A stretch of 64,000 bases of DNA from Mucilaginibacter pineti. GTDB taxonomy: Bacteria > Bacteroidota > Bacteroidia > Sphingobacteriales > Sphingobacteriaceae. Shown here piece after piece: positions 52,830 to 61,780 of this stretch. The stretch is taken from NCBI RefSeq assembly GCF_900101875.1, contig NZ_FNAI01000002.1, positions 310,001 through 374,000 on the forward strand, read 5' to 3'. Within the stretch, counting starts at the first letter, position 1. Each line of letters begins with the position of its first letter. The position numbers and the translations under genes are program-made. The notes beneath the pieces are model-generated. The model saw nothing but the letters and a program-made list of their open reading frames with translations, had not been told where the DNA came from and did not search any database.

Positions 52830-53774
52830 ATGAAAAGTTTTAAAAATATGAGCCTCATTGCCTGCCTGTTGGTTATGGCAATATTTAGCGCATGCAAAAA
52901 AAACAACAATACCACACCCGCCATAAAATATGGCGGACCGCCGCCCGCAACATGGCAGGAACATTGGTTTGAGCACGATTCGTTTTTGAAAAGAGATTTT
53001 TACAACCAGGATGTAGCCATTTACCATGATGAAAAGGTTGATGCCAACATTACCTGGCCTGATACCCTGTTTACCCAGGTTTGGCAATACGTAAAGAAAA
53101 ACTACGGCGCCTTTGGCGATTCGACACGGCTTTACGTGATCATGCACCAGGGCTTGTATGAAGGCGAAGGCCACCCGGCATCGTACTTTGATGCCAGTCA
53201 TGATTACCGTAACGTGCTTGATGTTGGCGCAACCAGCTGGAAAGATAACAGCTATGCAAACATCGGTGTACCTATTCATGAGATTGGCCACATTGTATGC
53301 GGTGCCAACAATGGCGTTAAAGGTTCCCCGTCTGACTATCAATGGGGCGACAGCAAGTTCATGGAGATCTTCATTTATGACGTACTGTTGAACATCAACC
53401 GACCGGATGATGCCGCCAAGCTTTACCAGGAAATGGAGGCTCAAGACCCTAACGCTCCGTTCCCGGGTAAAATTTATCCTAATGTGCGCTGGTTCATCAA
53501 CTGGTTTTATCCAATTTATCACCAGCATGGTGGTGGCGTAGTGTTAAGTAAATACTTTAAATTGCTATCGGAAAACTTCCCCAAAAGACCCATTACCGGT
53601 GGCTTTGAATACACAAGGGATATCAACTTTGGCGAGTTTGTACATTTTTGGAGCGGTGCGGCAGGTGTAAACCTTAAAGACCAGGCAACCATAGCATTTG
53701 GCTGGAGCATGGAAAGGGAGCAGCAGCTTAAAAACGCCCAGGAAGATTTTCCAAACGTTAAATACAATTACTAA
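52830..53774 (+). CDS. Putative surface zinc metallopeptidase lipoprotein, HEIGH paralogue 2
   Basis: A 314-aa lipoprotein: MKSFKNMSLIACLLVMAIFS, lipobox FSAC with C22. HExxH is at 150-154 (VPIHEIGHIVCGA) and E179 in WGDSKFMEI. It is the most divergent of the three: it has the extra QDPNAPFPGKIYPNVR stretch, an ITGG insertion and NINRPDDAAKL where the others read GREDEAA. The 10-base gap to paralogue 1 and 20-base gap to paralogue 3 put all three in one transcript. The divergence suggests the duplication is old and the copies have different roles, not redundant dosage. Confidence 0.7.
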   Translation: MKSFKNMSLIACLLVMAIFSACKKNNNTTPAIKYGGPPPATWQEHWFEHDSFLKRDFYNQDVAIYHDEKVDANITWPDTLFTQVWQYVKKNYGAFGDSTRLYVIMHQGLYEGEGHPASYFDASHDYRNVLDVGATSWKDNSYANIGVPIHEIGHIVCGANNGVKGSPSDYQWGDSKFMEIFIYDVLLNINRPDDAAKLYQEMEAQDPNAPFPGKIYPNVRWFINWFYPIYHQHGGGVVLSKYFKLLSENFPKRPITGGFEYTRDINFGEFVHFWSGAAGVNLKDQATIAFGWSMEREQQLKNAQEDFPNVKYNY

Positions 53775-53794
53775 GGCCGGGAGGCTAAAACAAC

Positions 53795-54700
53795 ATGAAC
53801 AAAACAACAACAACCAAGGTGTTAGTATGGAGTTTGATAGCTATATCATTCTCCTTTTACTACGGTAAATGTTTACAAACAGGTACCCAGGCCGGTGATC
53901 CGCCAAAAAAATGGAAGGAACATTGGTTTGAACATAAGCTAACCGTATCGCTGGTGTATTATGATGATAATGTGGCGGTATATTACGATAAGGATGTTGA
54001 TAAATCGGTTACCTGGCCTTTTAAAACCATATCTGATGCCTGGGGCTATGTAAAGCGTACCTATGGCACCTTTGGCGATTCCACAAGGTTGTACACTATA
54101 TTTCACCAGGGAAGGTATGGCGGCGGTCACCCGGCATCGTACTTTGATGCCAGTCATGACCACCGTAACACTATTGATTGCGGCCTGGGCAACTGGGAAA
54201 AACCTTATGGCGAGCAAATAGGCATGCCTATTCATGAGATGGGCCACATTGTAAGCGGTGCCAGTCATAATGTTAAAGGTTCACCGTCGGATGCGCTTTG
54301 GGGCGACAGTAAGTTCATGGAGATATTCAATTACGATGTGCTGATGAATATTGGCCGCGAAGATGAAGCCGCAAAGGTTTACGAACAAATGCAAACCCAG
54401 CGGGATGATTTTCCGCGTGCGGGCAGCCAATGGTTCAAGAATTGGTTCTATCCAATTTATAAAGATCATGGCAAAGCTGCGGTGCTCAATAAATACTTCG
54501 AACTGCTGGCAGTCAACTTCCCAAAAAACAACCGCCACGAATTTACCCGCGATTTAAACTGGGGCGAGTTTGTACATTTTTGGAGCGGCGCAGCAGGGGT
54601 TAACCTTAAAGAGCAGGCAACCCTGGCTTTTGGCTGGCCCGCCGAATGGGAAGCACAATTTAAAACTGCCCAAAAAGAGTTTCCAAACATTAAATATTAA
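53795..54700 (+). CDS. Putative exported zinc metallopeptidase, HEMGH paralogue 3
   Basis: A 301-aa protein, closest to paralogue 1 (shared GREDEAA and the QTQ pair). HExxH at 147-151 (MPIHEMGHIVSGA) and E176 in WGDSKFMEI. Unlike its siblings it lacks a clear lipobox: after VLVWSLIAISFSFYYGKC the residues before the cysteine are YGK, and no CKK follows. It may be released into the periplasm or stay anchored by its hydrophobic segment, so the three copies could occupy different places. Cysteines C130 and the substituted VSGA also differ from VCGA in the other two. Confidence 0.68.
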   Translation: MNKTTTTKVLVWSLIAISFSFYYGKCLQTGTQAGDPPKKWKEHWFEHKLTVSLVYYDDNVAVYYDKDVDKSVTWPFKTISDAWGYVKRTYGTFGDSTRLYTIFHQGRYGGGHPASYFDASHDHRNTIDCGLGNWEKPYGEQIGMPIHEMGHIVSGASHNVKGSPSDALWGDSKFMEIFNYDVLMNIGREDEAAKVYEQMQTQRDDFPRAGSQWFKNWFYPIYKDHGKAAVLNKYFELLAVNFPKNNRHEFTRDLNWGEFVHFWSGAAGVNLKEQATLAFGWPAEWEAQFKTAQKEFPNIKY

Positions 54701-54765
54701 TTGAACATGGGCTATTGGGCGGTAATCGTACTCATAGCAATAACCACATCCTAAAAAAAGGAATT

Positions 54766-55905
54766 ATGAAATTTAAATTATTAATACTGGCTGCTTTGGC
54801 TCCGTTCCTGGCATCGGCACAAGCGCCAAACTTTACTATAACCGGTAAAATAGGGACTATAGGCACACCCGCCAAAGTATACTTTGATTATATGGATAAT
54901 GGCGCAAGCCATGAAGATTCGGCACTGGTGGTTAACGGGGTGTTTAAATTCTCGGGCACCATCAGCGGCAATGTTACCAGCCGCATGGCTTTTGACCACA
55001 CCGGCCAGGGCAAACCCCACGCTATTTATGCGCCTGGTAATGATGTTATCTATTTTTTCTTCGGTAGAGAGAAAATACAGATTACTTCTGCCGATTCATT
55101 GAGCAATGCCAAGGTTACCGGATCAAAGGTTTACGATGAGTTTGTGGCCTATAACAAACAAATTGGCGGTACAATTATGGACCTTACCAAAGCCGTAAAT
55201 GCCGATTTTAACAGCGGAACCCCCGAGCAGCAAAAAGATACCGCTTATACGAAAGCGGTAGATGCGCGCTATCGTCAGAATATTGCAAACCGCAGCCTTA
55301 AACAATTGGAGTTTGCCAAAAACAATCCTAATTCATTCTTCGCGGTTGTGGCCCTGTCCGAGTCGGCAGGTACCAAGGTTGATGTGGCCAAGATCCAGCC
55401 CATCTTCAACGCGCTGAACCCAGCTTTGCGTAATAATGATTTTGGTAAAGAACTGGCCCAGCGCATAACCGCCGCCACCACAACCGGTGTAGGTGTACAA
55501 GCCCCGGCCTTTACCCAAAACGATGTGAACGGTAAGCCGGTATCATTAGCCAGCTTAAAAGGTAAATATGTTTTAGTTGAGTTTTGGGCATCATGGTGCG
55601 CTCCTTGCCGCGCAGGCAATCCTAACCTGGTAAAACAATACCAGTTGTATAAAGATAAAGGCTTCGAGATTATATCTGTATCGCTTGATAGTGATAAGGC
55701 AAAATGGCTGGATGCTATAGCAAAAGACGGTCTGCCGTGGATCCACGTATCCGATTTGAAAGGTTGGAACAATGAAGTTGGCCGGTTATACGGCGTAAGG
55801 GCCGTACCGCAAAGCTTTTTGCTTGATCGCGATGGAAAGATCATCGGCAACACATTAAGGGACGAGTCGCTTAACCAGAAGCTGGCCGAAATAATGAAAA
55901 ACTAA
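54766..55905 (+). CDS. TlpA-family disulfide reductase with N-terminal DUF4369-like domain
   Basis: The start at 54766 (MKFKLLILAALAPFLASAQA) begins the signal peptide and follows AAAAAAAGGAATT, a possible ribosome site; the longer frame from 54715 adds 17 unlikely residues. 379 aa. Residues 25-125 are the DUF4369-like beta domain (FTITGKIGTIGTPAKVYFDY), and the last 140 are thioredoxin-like with LVEFWASWCAPCRAGNPNLV (CAPC) and the cis-proline GVRAVPQSFLLDRDG. A periplasmic thiol-disulfide enzyme. Its place just after the metallopeptidase paralogues suggests work on their disulfides or on those of the imported ligand. Confidence 0.9.
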   Translation: MKFKLLILAALAPFLASAQAPNFTITGKIGTIGTPAKVYFDYMDNGASHEDSALVVNGVFKFSGTISGNVTSRMAFDHTGQGKPHAIYAPGNDVIYFFFGREKIQITSADSLSNAKVTGSKVYDEFVAYNKQIGGTIMDLTKAVNADFNSGTPEQQKDTAYTKAVDARYRQNIANRSLKQLEFAKNNPNSFFAVVALSESAGTKVDVAKIQPIFNALNPALRNNDFGKELAQRITAATTTGVGVQAPAFTQNDVNGKPVSLASLKGKYVLVEFWASWCAPCRAGNPNLVKQYQLYKDKGFEIISVSLDSDKAKWLDAIAKDGLPWIHVSDLKGWNNEVGRLYGVRAVPQSFLLDRDGKIIGNTLRDESLNQKLAEIMKN

Positions 55906-55912
55906 TCATCGT

Positions 55913-57790
55913 ATGAAAAGGATAGTTTCTATTTTGCTGTTGCTGTTTGCCTGCACATTAGCATTTGGCAGCACATTAAACGGCGCAGCCAAAATACCGC
56001 TGAAGGTATTATATGTAGGTTACGATGCTGCTAAACCTATGCCCGCCAATGTGGTGTATTACAGTACATCTGTCCCGGCGGTTGAAAAGGTTTACAAAAC
56101 CCGAATGGCCGATTTTAAGGCTTTTTTGGAAGAACGGTTTGATAAGGTGGAAGTGGTTGACGTACGGGATTACCAGCCATCCATGTCAAACAACGTGGAT
56201 GTTACCATTATGGATGCCGGGCCGGTAAAACTCCCTGCCGATTTTGATCGCCCCATGATACTCATGCACGCCATGGCGCCGCTTGTAGGTTTACCCATCG
56301 GCTTAAAATTTGATTGGTATTGCCAGTGTCTGGAAGACGATGCGCTGAACATCAACACCAAACATGAAATTTTTAACGCACCCAACAAGGTAAAGCTTAC
56401 TATGGTCACCAGGCCTACGCCCGGTTCGTTCTTTAACGGCTGGCAAGGTGCCAAAACACCAAAAGAAATGCCTATGTGGAAGGTGGTAAAGGAAGATCCC
56501 GCGTTTAAGGATAAATACATTATTGGCATGGTTGCGCATGGCGAAGGCTTTAACGATTCGCCGGATGCCGAGGCTATCTCTGGTGGTGTATGCCTTAAAA
56601 ATGCCGAGGCCGTGGCTTTGGGCAGGCAGGGCAACTACTTTATGTGGGGTTTCTCGGCTTCGCCGTATTACATGACCGATGAGGCTAAGGATGTATTCGT
56701 AAACACGGTTTGCTACATCAAAAAGTTCGATCACATGCTGCCTATCGTAAAAAAAGTGCAGATTGAGAACCGCGAGTATGCCAATGAAATGATCTTCCGT
56801 ACGGATAAGGCTTTGTATGAAAAAGCGATTATTTCCCGTCGCGAAGGCAACGCGCGTTTATTGAAAATGCAGCAGGACCTTAAAGATCGCAAGGCAAAAG
56901 GTGAGGACATAGGCAGGGGCAACGAAATGTTCCTGAAAATGCCCGTTACCAATGATATGGAAAGCTTTGACGACTATCTGAAAACCTGGGCCGGTAAGGA
57001 TATGTTTGAAAAGTTTGGCAATGATACCAAGCAGTACCACAAATACTACCGCGATAACTATGAATATTTTTATCCTGCCGACGCTTATTCGTTACAGCTT
57101 GATACCGATGCAAAAAAGTTAGGCATCTCTAACCGTAAGGTAGAATTATTAGAGAAATGCATCCAACTGCTGGAGAAGAATGAAGATGCAGCTTTGGCCC
57201 AGCGCGTACTGGAGCGCTACACTACCGAAAAATTCAACACTGCTGCCGAGTGGCGCAACTGGCTAACCAAAAACAAGACTAACCTGTTTTATACCGAAGC
57301 AGGCGGCTTTAAATTTATAGTGAATACGTATAAAAACACCACTGCTGCAGTAAAAACGGTTTCGCCCGTAGCAACAAATATGGCGGGGGCGGCAGTACCC
57401 ACCACGGCCGATCCGGTTGTGGTAACGGCACGATTGGTTGATGGCGCTACTGCCGGCAAAAAACAGGTTGTTGTTGATGCTACCATTTTAAAGGGCTGGC
57501 ATATTTACGCCTTTGTGCCGCAAAACAGTCCGTTCATACAAACGCAGGCCATTCTTGAAATGCCTGCCGGTACCGGGAAAGATGCGGAGTGGCAAAGTTC
57601 GGCAGGGATACCTTTTACTGGCGGCGAGGGGATGTATGTTTGGGAAGATAAAGCCAACTTTAAAACCGACGTAGATACATCAGCATTAACCCCCGGTTCG
57701 GTAATTAAATGCGGATTGTACTACCAGGTTTGCGACAACAACAAATGTTATCCGCCTAAAAGAAAAATAGTGGAGCTTAAAGTTTTATGA
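55913..57790 (+). CDS. Large secreted protein with C-terminal DsbD-alpha-like (thiol-disulfide) domain
   Basis: A 625-aa protein with signal peptide MKRIVSILLLLFACTLAFGS. Residues 30-270 form an unidentified alpha/beta domain resembling the ThuA class (IPLKVLYVGYDAAKPM, FDRPMILMHAMAPLVG, GRQGNYFMWGFSASPYYMTD), with no clear active site. Residues 290-470 are helical. The last 125 (VVVTARLVDGATAGKKQVVV to the end) match the DsbD alpha domain, with LYYQVCDNNKCYPPKRK carrying the cysteine pair C-x5-C. DsbD-alpha passes electrons between thioredoxin-like partners. It lies between two TlpA genes, with an ATGA overlap to the second, so they form a redox relay. The fusion as a whole is unfamiliar to me. 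Confidence 0.75.
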   Translation: MKRIVSILLLLFACTLAFGSTLNGAAKIPLKVLYVGYDAAKPMPANVVYYSTSVPAVEKVYKTRMADFKAFLEERFDKVEVVDVRDYQPSMSNNVDVTIMDAGPVKLPADFDRPMILMHAMAPLVGLPIGLKFDWYCQCLEDDALNINTKHEIFNAPNKVKLTMVTRPTPGSFFNGWQGAKTPKEMPMWKVVKEDPAFKDKYIIGMVAHGEGFNDSPDAEAISGGVCLKNAEAVALGRQGNYFMWGFSASPYYMTDEAKDVFVNTVCYIKKFDHMLPIVKKVQIENREYANEMIFRTDKALYEKAIISRREGNARLLKMQQDLKDRKAKGEDIGRGNEMFLKMPVTNDMESFDDYLKTWAGKDMFEKFGNDTKQYHKYYRDNYEYFYPADAYSLQLDTDAKKLGISNRKVELLEKCIQLLEKNEDAALAQRVLERYTTEKFNTAAEWRNWLTKNKTNLFYTEAGGFKFIVNTYKNTTAAVKTVSPVATNMAGAAVPTTADPVVVTARLVDGATAGKKQVVVDATILKGWHIYAFVPQNSPFIQTQAILEMPAGTGKDAEWQSSAGIPFTGGEGMYVWEDKANFKTDVDTSALTPGSVIKCGLYYQVCDNNKCYPPKRKIVELKVL

Positions 57791-58362
57791 GGAACGGTTC
57801 AATAAACATCGGCATAAAAAAAAGCCTGGTACTGGGCTTGCTTATTGCGTTTGCAGCTGTAAGTAATTGCAAAGCCGCAGTTGTAAGTAAGGCTATTACC
57901 CAGGCAGATACCGTATTGCAAAATCCCAATCTCGCGGCAGGAAAATCCCTGCCCGAAATTATCATGCAAACGGCCGATGGAAAACCCCTGAAATTATCAT
58001 TCCTGAAAGGCAGGGCCGTACTTATTGATTTTTGGGCATCATGGTGCATGCCATGCCGGGCATCTATTCCGCATCTTAAAGAGCTGTACAAAAAATACCA
58101 CGATAAGGGGTTTGAAATTGTAAGCGTGTCCATCGACCAAAACGACAAGGCCTGGAAAAACGCTATGCAAAAGGAAGCCATGCCCTGGCAGCAGCTTATT
58201 GATAAGTATGAGGCGGGCAAAGATATATCCGTTGCTATGGAGCAGCTGGGTATTCAATCGGTACCCTTTGCCATACTGCTTAACGCCAATGGCACTGTAC
58301 AAACCATTAACCCCGAAGCCACAACGTTGGATGGAGAGTTGAAAAAGGTATTTGATAAATAA
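57787..58362 (+). CDS. TlpA-family thiol-disulfide oxidoreductase, small form
   Basis: A 191-aa protein: signal peptide MRNGSINIGIKKSLVLGLLI, then a single thioredoxin domain with LIDFWASWCMPCRASIPHLK (CMPC) and SVPFAILLNANG for the cis-proline loop. The start codon overlaps the previous stop (ATGA at 57787-57790), so translation is coupled to the DsbD-alpha-like protein, its likely partner. It is a periplasmic thiol reductase. The next 286 bases before the M16 gene hold only palindromic repeats, so the M16 gene may have its own promoter. Confidence 0.92.
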   Translation: MRNGSINIGIKKSLVLGLLIAFAAVSNCKAAVVSKAITQADTVLQNPNLAAGKSLPEIIMQTADGKPLKLSFLKGRAVLIDFWASWCMPCRASIPHLKELYKKYHDKGFEIVSVSIDQNDKAWKNAMQKEAMPWQQLIDKYEAGKDISVAMEQLGIQSVPFAILLNANGTVQTINPEATTLDGELKKVFDK

Positions 58363-58400
58363 TAAGTATATAGAAGTGGAGGGGGGAATGTGCGATTCCC

Positions 58401-58461
58401 TCCCAACGGGAGGGTGTAGGGAGGGGTGCTGCACAAACAAGGCGAATAGACCCCTCCCTAC
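58401..58461. repeat. Inverted repeats following the second TlpA gene
   Basis: CCTCCC-AAC-GGGAGG and, around it, GTAGGGAGGGGT (58416-58427) pairing exactly with ACCCCTCCCTAC (58450-58461). The start shares GTGCGATTCCC with the block after cfa (62927-62937). It might terminate the operon, but no T run follows. Confidence 0.6.
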
Positions 58462-58504
58462 CACTTTACAGCCCAATACAGGAAAATAGAGAGCACAGTA
58501 AAGT

Positions 58505-58538
58505 CCTCTCCTTTGGAGAGGATTTAGGTGAGGCCAAA
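58505..58538. repeat. Half copy of the CCTCTCC-TTTGGAGAGG element
   Basis: CCTCTCC (58505-58511) and GGAGAGG (58515-58521) pair around TTT, followed by ATTTAGGTGAGGCC, the same end as the element at 34125-34242. Confidence 0.7.
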
Positions 58539-58648
58539 GAAGCTTTAATTAGCAGTGTAAGTTCAGTTTAGTTAATTATGGGGAGCCGGCGCTATGTCGG
58601 CTCTTTTTTAACACCGGGGATTTTATATCTTTAGGTTTATTTAAAACG

Positions 58649-61501
58649 ATGAAAAATATAGGAAATAAAATTTTACTTACCGGATTGGGCCTTGCCCTAT
58701 CATGGTCGTTTTCGGCCAACCACGTAGCCGCGCAGGTTGCCAAAACAAAGCCTGCTAAGGTAGCAGGCGTAAAAGCATTGCCCCTTGATGCCGAGGTGCG
58801 TACGGGAAAGCTGCCCAACGGCTTTACCTACTACATAAGGCATAACGAGGAGCCCAAAAAACGTGTTACCTTTTACCTGGCCAACAAAGTAGGTTCGGTA
58901 TTGGAAGATGATACGCAGCGCGGGCTTGCTCACTTTATGGAGCACATGAGCTTTAACGGTACAACCCACTTCCCCAAAAATGAACTGGTGAACTACCTTC
59001 AAAAATCGGGCGTACGTTTTGGTGCCGACTTAAATGCTTACACCAGTTTCGACGAAACGGTTTATCAGTTGCCAATCCCGTCAGATAATCCGGAGATTCT
59101 GAAAAACGGTATCCAGATCATGCGCGATTGGGCACATGGCGCAACGCTCGATCCTACAGAAATAAACAAGGAACGCGGCGTAGTACTGGAAGAAAAACGC
59201 CTGGGCAAAGGCGCGCAGGAACGTATGATGCGCGAGTATTTCCCGGTTATCCTTAACCATTCGCGCTATTCGCTGCGTTTGCCTATCGGTACCGATGAAG
59301 TACTGAACAATTTTAAACCCGAGGCTATCAACCGTTATTACCATGATTGGTACCGCCCGGATCTGCAGGCGCTTATCGTAGTGGGCGATATTGATGTAAA
59401 CGAGATGGAGAAAACCATCAAAGCCAAATTTGGTGATCTTAAAAACCCGGCCAACGAAAAGCCGCGTACAAAATATACCATTCCGCTTACCGGTAAAAAC
59501 CAGTTTATTGCTGTAACCGATAAGGAAATGACCGTTACCGTTGCACAGGTAATGATCAAACAACCGGCATTAAACCTTATCACCGCTGCAGATTATCGCC
59601 AGAGCATCATCCGCGAGTTATTTAAAAGAATGATTGGTGCCCGCTATGCCGAATTACAGCGCCAGGCAAACCCTCCGTTTATACAGGGTGGTGCCGATTT
59701 AGGCGAATTTTTAGGCGGACTTGATAACTACAGTTTGTTTGTAGTTGCCAAACCCGGCGAACTGGAAAGCGGCTTTAAAGCCACCTGGCGCGAATCTGAA
59801 AAAGTTAGGCGCTTTGGCTTTACCCAAACCGAACTTGACAGGGCTAAAACAAGCTACCTGAGCGATATGGATGCTTCTTTAAAAGAAAAGAACAAAACCA
59901 ACTCTGATAGCTACGTGAACGAATACCTGCAATACTTTTTAAAGGGTACAGCCGCACCGGGTATCAGCTATGAGTATAACCTCGTTAAAAACGACCTGCC
60001 GGGCATCAACCTAAGCGAAGTGAATATGCTGAGCAAATCGGCCATAAAAACCACTAACCGCGATGTGTTATTGCTGGCACCCGAAAAAGATAAAGCCACC
60101 CTACCATCAGAAGCTACGGTTAACAGCTGGATAGCAGCTGTGGAAGCCGAAAACCTTACCGCGTACAATGATGAAGTGAGCAAACAGCCTTTGCTAACTG
60201 CACAGCCAACCGCCGGTAAAATTGTATCTGAAACCAAGGATGCGGCTTTAGGTACTACTACGTTAACCTTAAGCAATGGCATAAAAGTTATACTTAAACC
60301 AACCGATTTTAAAGATAATGAGATACTGTTTGCAGGCTCGGCACCCGGTGGTACTTCGTTGTACAGCGATGCAGATTACCAATCGGCATCAAATGCCAGC
60401 GGTATGGTATCGTCATTTGGTGTGGGTAACTACAATCCAACCCAGTTAGAAAAATACCTTACAGGCAAGCAATTGGGCGTTAGTCCGTACATCAGCGAGC
60501 GTTCACAGGGTATTAACGGCAGCGCCACGCCAAAAGACCTGGAAACAGCTTTGGAGCTATTATACGGCTATGTAACCGAGCCCCGTAAAGATGCCGACCT
60601 GTTTACCGGCATTATAGCACGTTCAAAAGCGGGCTTGGCCAACAGGGCAAATGATCCGGGCAGCGTATTCCAGGATACTGTTACCGCTGTTTTAGGTAAC
60701 CACAGCATCCGCCGTACCGGGCCGTCAATTGCCAAGGTTGAGCAAATTAATCTTGACAGGGCTTACGATATCTATAAAGATCGTTTTGCCGATGCATCGG
60801 GTATGACATTTACTTTTGTGGGTAGTGTTGATATCGAAAAGATAAAACCACTGATTGAAAAATATATTGCCTCATTACCAGCCACGCATAAAGGCGAAGA
60901 AGCCAAAGACCTGGGCATCCGTATTCCCGATGGCCAGATAACCAAAGCGGTTTACATGGGCACCGAGCCAAAAGCTACTGTTGATTTAGTATGGTCTGGC
61001 GTGTTTGATTACACCCCAACCGAAAAGGTAACGTTAGATGCGCTGAAAGAATGCCTGGAAATTCGCCTTATTGAAAGATTAAGGGAAGACGAAAGCGGTG
61101 TTTACTCGCCGGGTGCTTACAGCAGCGCCGGTAAATTGCCAACCCCGCGTTATTCGTTAGTAGTTAACTTTGGCTGCGGACCTAAAAACGTTGACAAACT
61201 GATAGCCTCTACCTTAGATGAGATCAGCAAACTAAAATCGGCCGGACCAACACAAGTTAACATTGATAAATGGCGTGCCGAAAGCCTGCGTACCAGGGAA
61301 ACCGGCATGCGTACCAATGGCTGGTGGTTAGGTTATATCAGCGGTCAAACTACTGATAAGGAAGATCTGCACCAGTTTGATAGCTATACTAAAGAACTGA
61401 ACGCCGTAAGTATTGAAAGCGTTAAAGCCGCTGCTCAAAAATACCTGAGCGGTAAAAACTATATCCGCCTAGTGCTTTTACCGGTAGAGGGTACTAAGTA
61501 A
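58649..61501 (+). CDS. M16-family (insulinase-like) zinc peptidase
   Basis: A 950-aa exported protein. The N-terminal half has the inverted zinc motif HFMEH (H95, E98, H99, HxxEH) in RGLAHFMEHMSFNGTTHF, with the third ligand in KERGVVLEEKRLGKG. The C-terminal half repeats the fold without zinc ligands, ending LLPVEGTK. It carries MKNIGNKILLTGLGLALSWS as signal peptide. M16 enzymes cut unfolded peptides inside a closed chamber. Located 286 bases after the TlpA gene; the preceding TATCTTTA is a near match to a -7 box, so it can be transcribed alone or with the operon. Peptide breakdown in the periplasm is the inferred job. Confidence 0.94.
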   Translation: MKNIGNKILLTGLGLALSWSFSANHVAAQVAKTKPAKVAGVKALPLDAEVRTGKLPNGFTYYIRHNEEPKKRVTFYLANKVGSVLEDDTQRGLAHFMEHMSFNGTTHFPKNELVNYLQKSGVRFGADLNAYTSFDETVYQLPIPSDNPEILKNGIQIMRDWAHGATLDPTEINKERGVVLEEKRLGKGAQERMMREYFPVILNHSRYSLRLPIGTDEVLNNFKPEAINRYYHDWYRPDLQALIVVGDIDVNEMEKTIKAKFGDLKNPANEKPRTKYTIPLTGKNQFIAVTDKEMTVTVAQVMIKQPALNLITAADYRQSIIRELFKRMIGARYAELQRQANPPFIQGGADLGEFLGGLDNYSLFVVAKPGELESGFKATWRESEKVRRFGFTQTELDRAKTSYLSDMDASLKEKNKTNSDSYVNEYLQYFLKGTAAPGISYEYNLVKNDLPGINLSEVNMLSKSAIKTTNRDVLLLAPEKDKATLPSEATVNSWIAAVEAENLTAYNDEVSKQPLLTAQPTAGKIVSETKDAALGTTTLTLSNGIKVILKPTDFKDNEILFAGSAPGGTSLYSDADYQSASNASGMVSSFGVGNYNPTQLEKYLTGKQLGVSPYISERSQGINGSATPKDLETALELLYGYVTEPRKDADLFTGIIARSKAGLANRANDPGSVFQDTVTAVLGNHSIRRTGPSIAKVEQINLDRAYDIYKDRFADASGMTFTFVGSVDIEKIKPLIEKYIASLPATHKGEEAKDLGIRIPDGQITKAVYMGTEPKATVDLVWSGVFDYTPTEKVTLDALKECLEIRLIERLREDESGVYSPGAYSSAGKLPTPRYSLVVNFGCGPKNVDKLIASTLDEISKLKSAGPTQVNIDKWRAESLRTRETGMRTNGWWLGYISGQTTDKEDLHQFDSYTKELNAVSIESVKAAAQKYLSGKNYIRLVLLPVEGTK

Positions 61502-61512
61502 TAAATTATACT

Positions 61513-61550
61513 TTAAGATGGCGGGCCCCAAGCCTGCCATCTTAATTTTC
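61513..61550 (+). terminator. Intrinsic terminator of the M16 gene
   Basis: TTAAGATGGCGGGC (61513-61526) pairs with GCCTGCCATCTTAA (61532-61545) with one wobble, followed by a T run. It marks the end of the 42.5-61.5 kb locus. Confidence 0.85.
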
Positions 61551-61606
61551 TGTCATTCTTATACCACCGCGTCAAAGACGTATTGGGTTATCGTCCTTAA
61601 AAAAGG

Positions 61607-61682
61607 TGTCATCCTGAGCACCGTCGAAGGATAGCGGGTAAAGGCCTCTGCGCATGAGTCTTCGACAAGCTCAGACTGACAG
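61607..61682. repeat. Palindromic REP-like repeat
   Basis: Half sites TGTCATCCTGAGC...GTCGAAGG and CTTCGACAAGCTCAGACTGA pair over most of their length (TGTCA/TGACA, CTGAGC/GCTCAG, GTCGAAG/CTTCGAC). It resembles widely scattered intergenic repeats. The 61502-61780 gap holds only this and the M16 terminator. Confidence 0.7.
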
Positions 61683-61780
61683 GCTCTCCACCTGATAATG
61701 AACCTTTCCCACCTAAATATCACCCCTTCCCGGCATATTTAATAAAAAACATATAAATTCAACCCGTAAACTCTCTAACT

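Noticed and set aside
52797..53528. - strand open frame of 243 codons
   Set aside because: Complement of metallopeptidase paralogue 2; similar minus-strand frames occur opposite paralogue 3 because the genes are related.
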